Below the pieces are notes generated by a model, which ran no database searches, was not told the DNA's origin, and worked only from the letters and a program-made list of their open reading frames with translations. 6,416 nucleotides of DNA from Lonsdalea quercina subsp. quercina (lineage in GTDB: Bacteria; Pseudomonadota; Gammaproteobacteria; Enterobacterales; Enterobacteriaceae). The position numbers and the translations under genes were made by a program. The stretch covers positions 310,337 to 316,752 of the forward strand of contig NZ_JIBO01000004.1 in assembly GCF_000688655.1 (NCBI RefSeq). The letters run 5' to 3'. This document shows positions 5,895-6,416 of this stretch, one piece after another; positions within the stretch are counted from its first letter, which is position 1; the number at the start of each line of letters is the position of its first letter.

Positions 5895-5922
5895 CTTGAA
5901 ACCCCCGTTATGATCCCCATAA
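5895..5922 (+). promoter_or_regulatory. Sigma-32 heat-shock promoter of grpE
   Basis: CTTGAAA (5895-5901) and CCCCATAA (5915-5922) are separated by 13 bases and match the sigma-32 consensus CTTGAAA / CCCCATNT closely. Transcription would start near 5929-5931, giving a leader of about 36 nt to the grpE start. Confidence 0.9.
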
Positions 5923-5965
5923 TAAGCGAACAAGCGAGATGAATGCCAAAACCGCGGAGTATTTC

Positions 5966-6416
5966 ATGAGTAGTAAAGAACAGAAGTCGCCGGACGAACA
6001 GGTCCAGGATCAAAAGAAAGCAGCAGACGCCTCTGTTGAGACGCCAGAAGCAGCTGATCCCCGAGATGAACGTATTGCCGAACTGGAAGCGCAACTGAGC
6101 GAGTTACAGCAACGTGAGCGTGAAAGCGTGCTGCGTTCTCGCGCCGAGAGCGAGAATATTCGCCGCCGTGCGGAGCTGGACGTTGAAAAAGCGCATAAGT
6201 TTGCGCTGGAAAAATTTGCCGGTGAGATGTTGCCAGTGATCGATAATCTGGAGCGTGCGCTGGAAACGGCAGACAAGTCCAACGATGCGCTGACAGCCAT
6301 GATCGAAGGGGTCGAACTGACGTTGAAATCCCTGCTGTCTGTCGTGCGCAAGTTCGGCATTGAGGTGGTGGCGGATGTGAATGTCCCGTTCAACCCGGAA
6401 ATTCATCAGGCTATGA
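5966..6416 (+). CDS. grpE: Nucleotide exchange factor GrpE (partial, cut by right window edge)
   Basis: GrpE is the cytoplasmic nucleotide exchange factor of the DnaK-DnaJ chaperone machine and also a thermosensor. The first 150 residues are present; E. coli GrpE has 197, so about a quarter is missing beyond the window. The N-terminus [12 protein letters not shown] is followed by an acidic, Ala/Gln-rich disordered stretch shorter than in E. coli. A long helix with coiled-coil character begins at [23 protein letters not shown]. The conserved [37 protein letters not shown] forms the dimer helices, and [25 protein letters not shown] begins the beta domain that contacts DnaK. The ATG at 5966 has GGAG 6 bases upstream. 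A sigma-32 promoter precedes it; nadK is divergent. Confidence 0.98.
   Translation, partial: MSSKEQKSPDEQVQDQKKAADASVETPEAADPRDERIAELEAQLSELQQRERESVLRSRAESENIRRRAELDVEKAHKFALEKFAGEMLPVIDNLERALETADKSNDALTAMIEGVELTLKSLLSVVRKFGIEVVADVNVPFNPEIHQAM

Noticed and set aside
6010..6406. Minus-strand frames of about 100-127 codons opposite grpE
   Set aside because: They are antisense shadows of grpE; the Ser/Arg-rich composition is typical of the reverse strand of a Glu/Ala-rich gene.

Overview
The window is a stretch of enterobacterial core chromosome. Its gene order matches the grpE - nadK - recN - bamE - rnfH - ratA - smpB - ssrA block of Escherichia coli, here inverted. Every complete protein is close in length and sequence to its E. 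coli counterpart as I remember it, yet diverged enough not to be Escherichia or Salmonella. The GrpE, RecN and NadK sequences fit Pectobacteriaceae (Dickeya, Pectobacterium, Brenneria and relatives) best. That genus-level guess is inference only.

Layout from left to right. Positions 1-585 hold no gene I can support: AT-rich sequence with stop codons in every frame, a long imperfect hairpin near the left edge, a run of eight G and a short tandem duplication. Then comes the trans-translation module on the minus strand: smpB, the ssrA (tmRNA) promoter, tmRNA itself and a strong intrinsic terminator. Divergent from smpB is the overlapping plus-strand pair ratA-rnfH. An unexplained 322-base gap with a bidirectional terminator separates rnfH from the convergent bamE. 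On the minus strand, bamE (outer-membrane assembly lipoprotein) lies downstream of recN (SOS repair protein under three LexA-box-like sites), which lies downstream of nadK (NAD kinase). Divergent from nadK on the plus strand is grpE, with a textbook sigma-32 promoter, cut by the right window edge.

The region gathers several stress and quality-control functions: ribosome rescue (SmpB plus tmRNA), heat shock (GrpE), SOS repair (RecN), envelope assembly (BamE), and the proposed ribosome-associated toxin RatA. I see no new multi-gene system. The points most worth a second look are a -10 box only 9 nt upstream of the smpB start with no Shine-Dalgarno sequence, a tmRNA tag ending in VAA, the structured gap between rnfH and bamE, and the hairpin and possible decayed coding traces left of ssrA. 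That left flank is next to the ssrA 3' end, a known integration hotspot.
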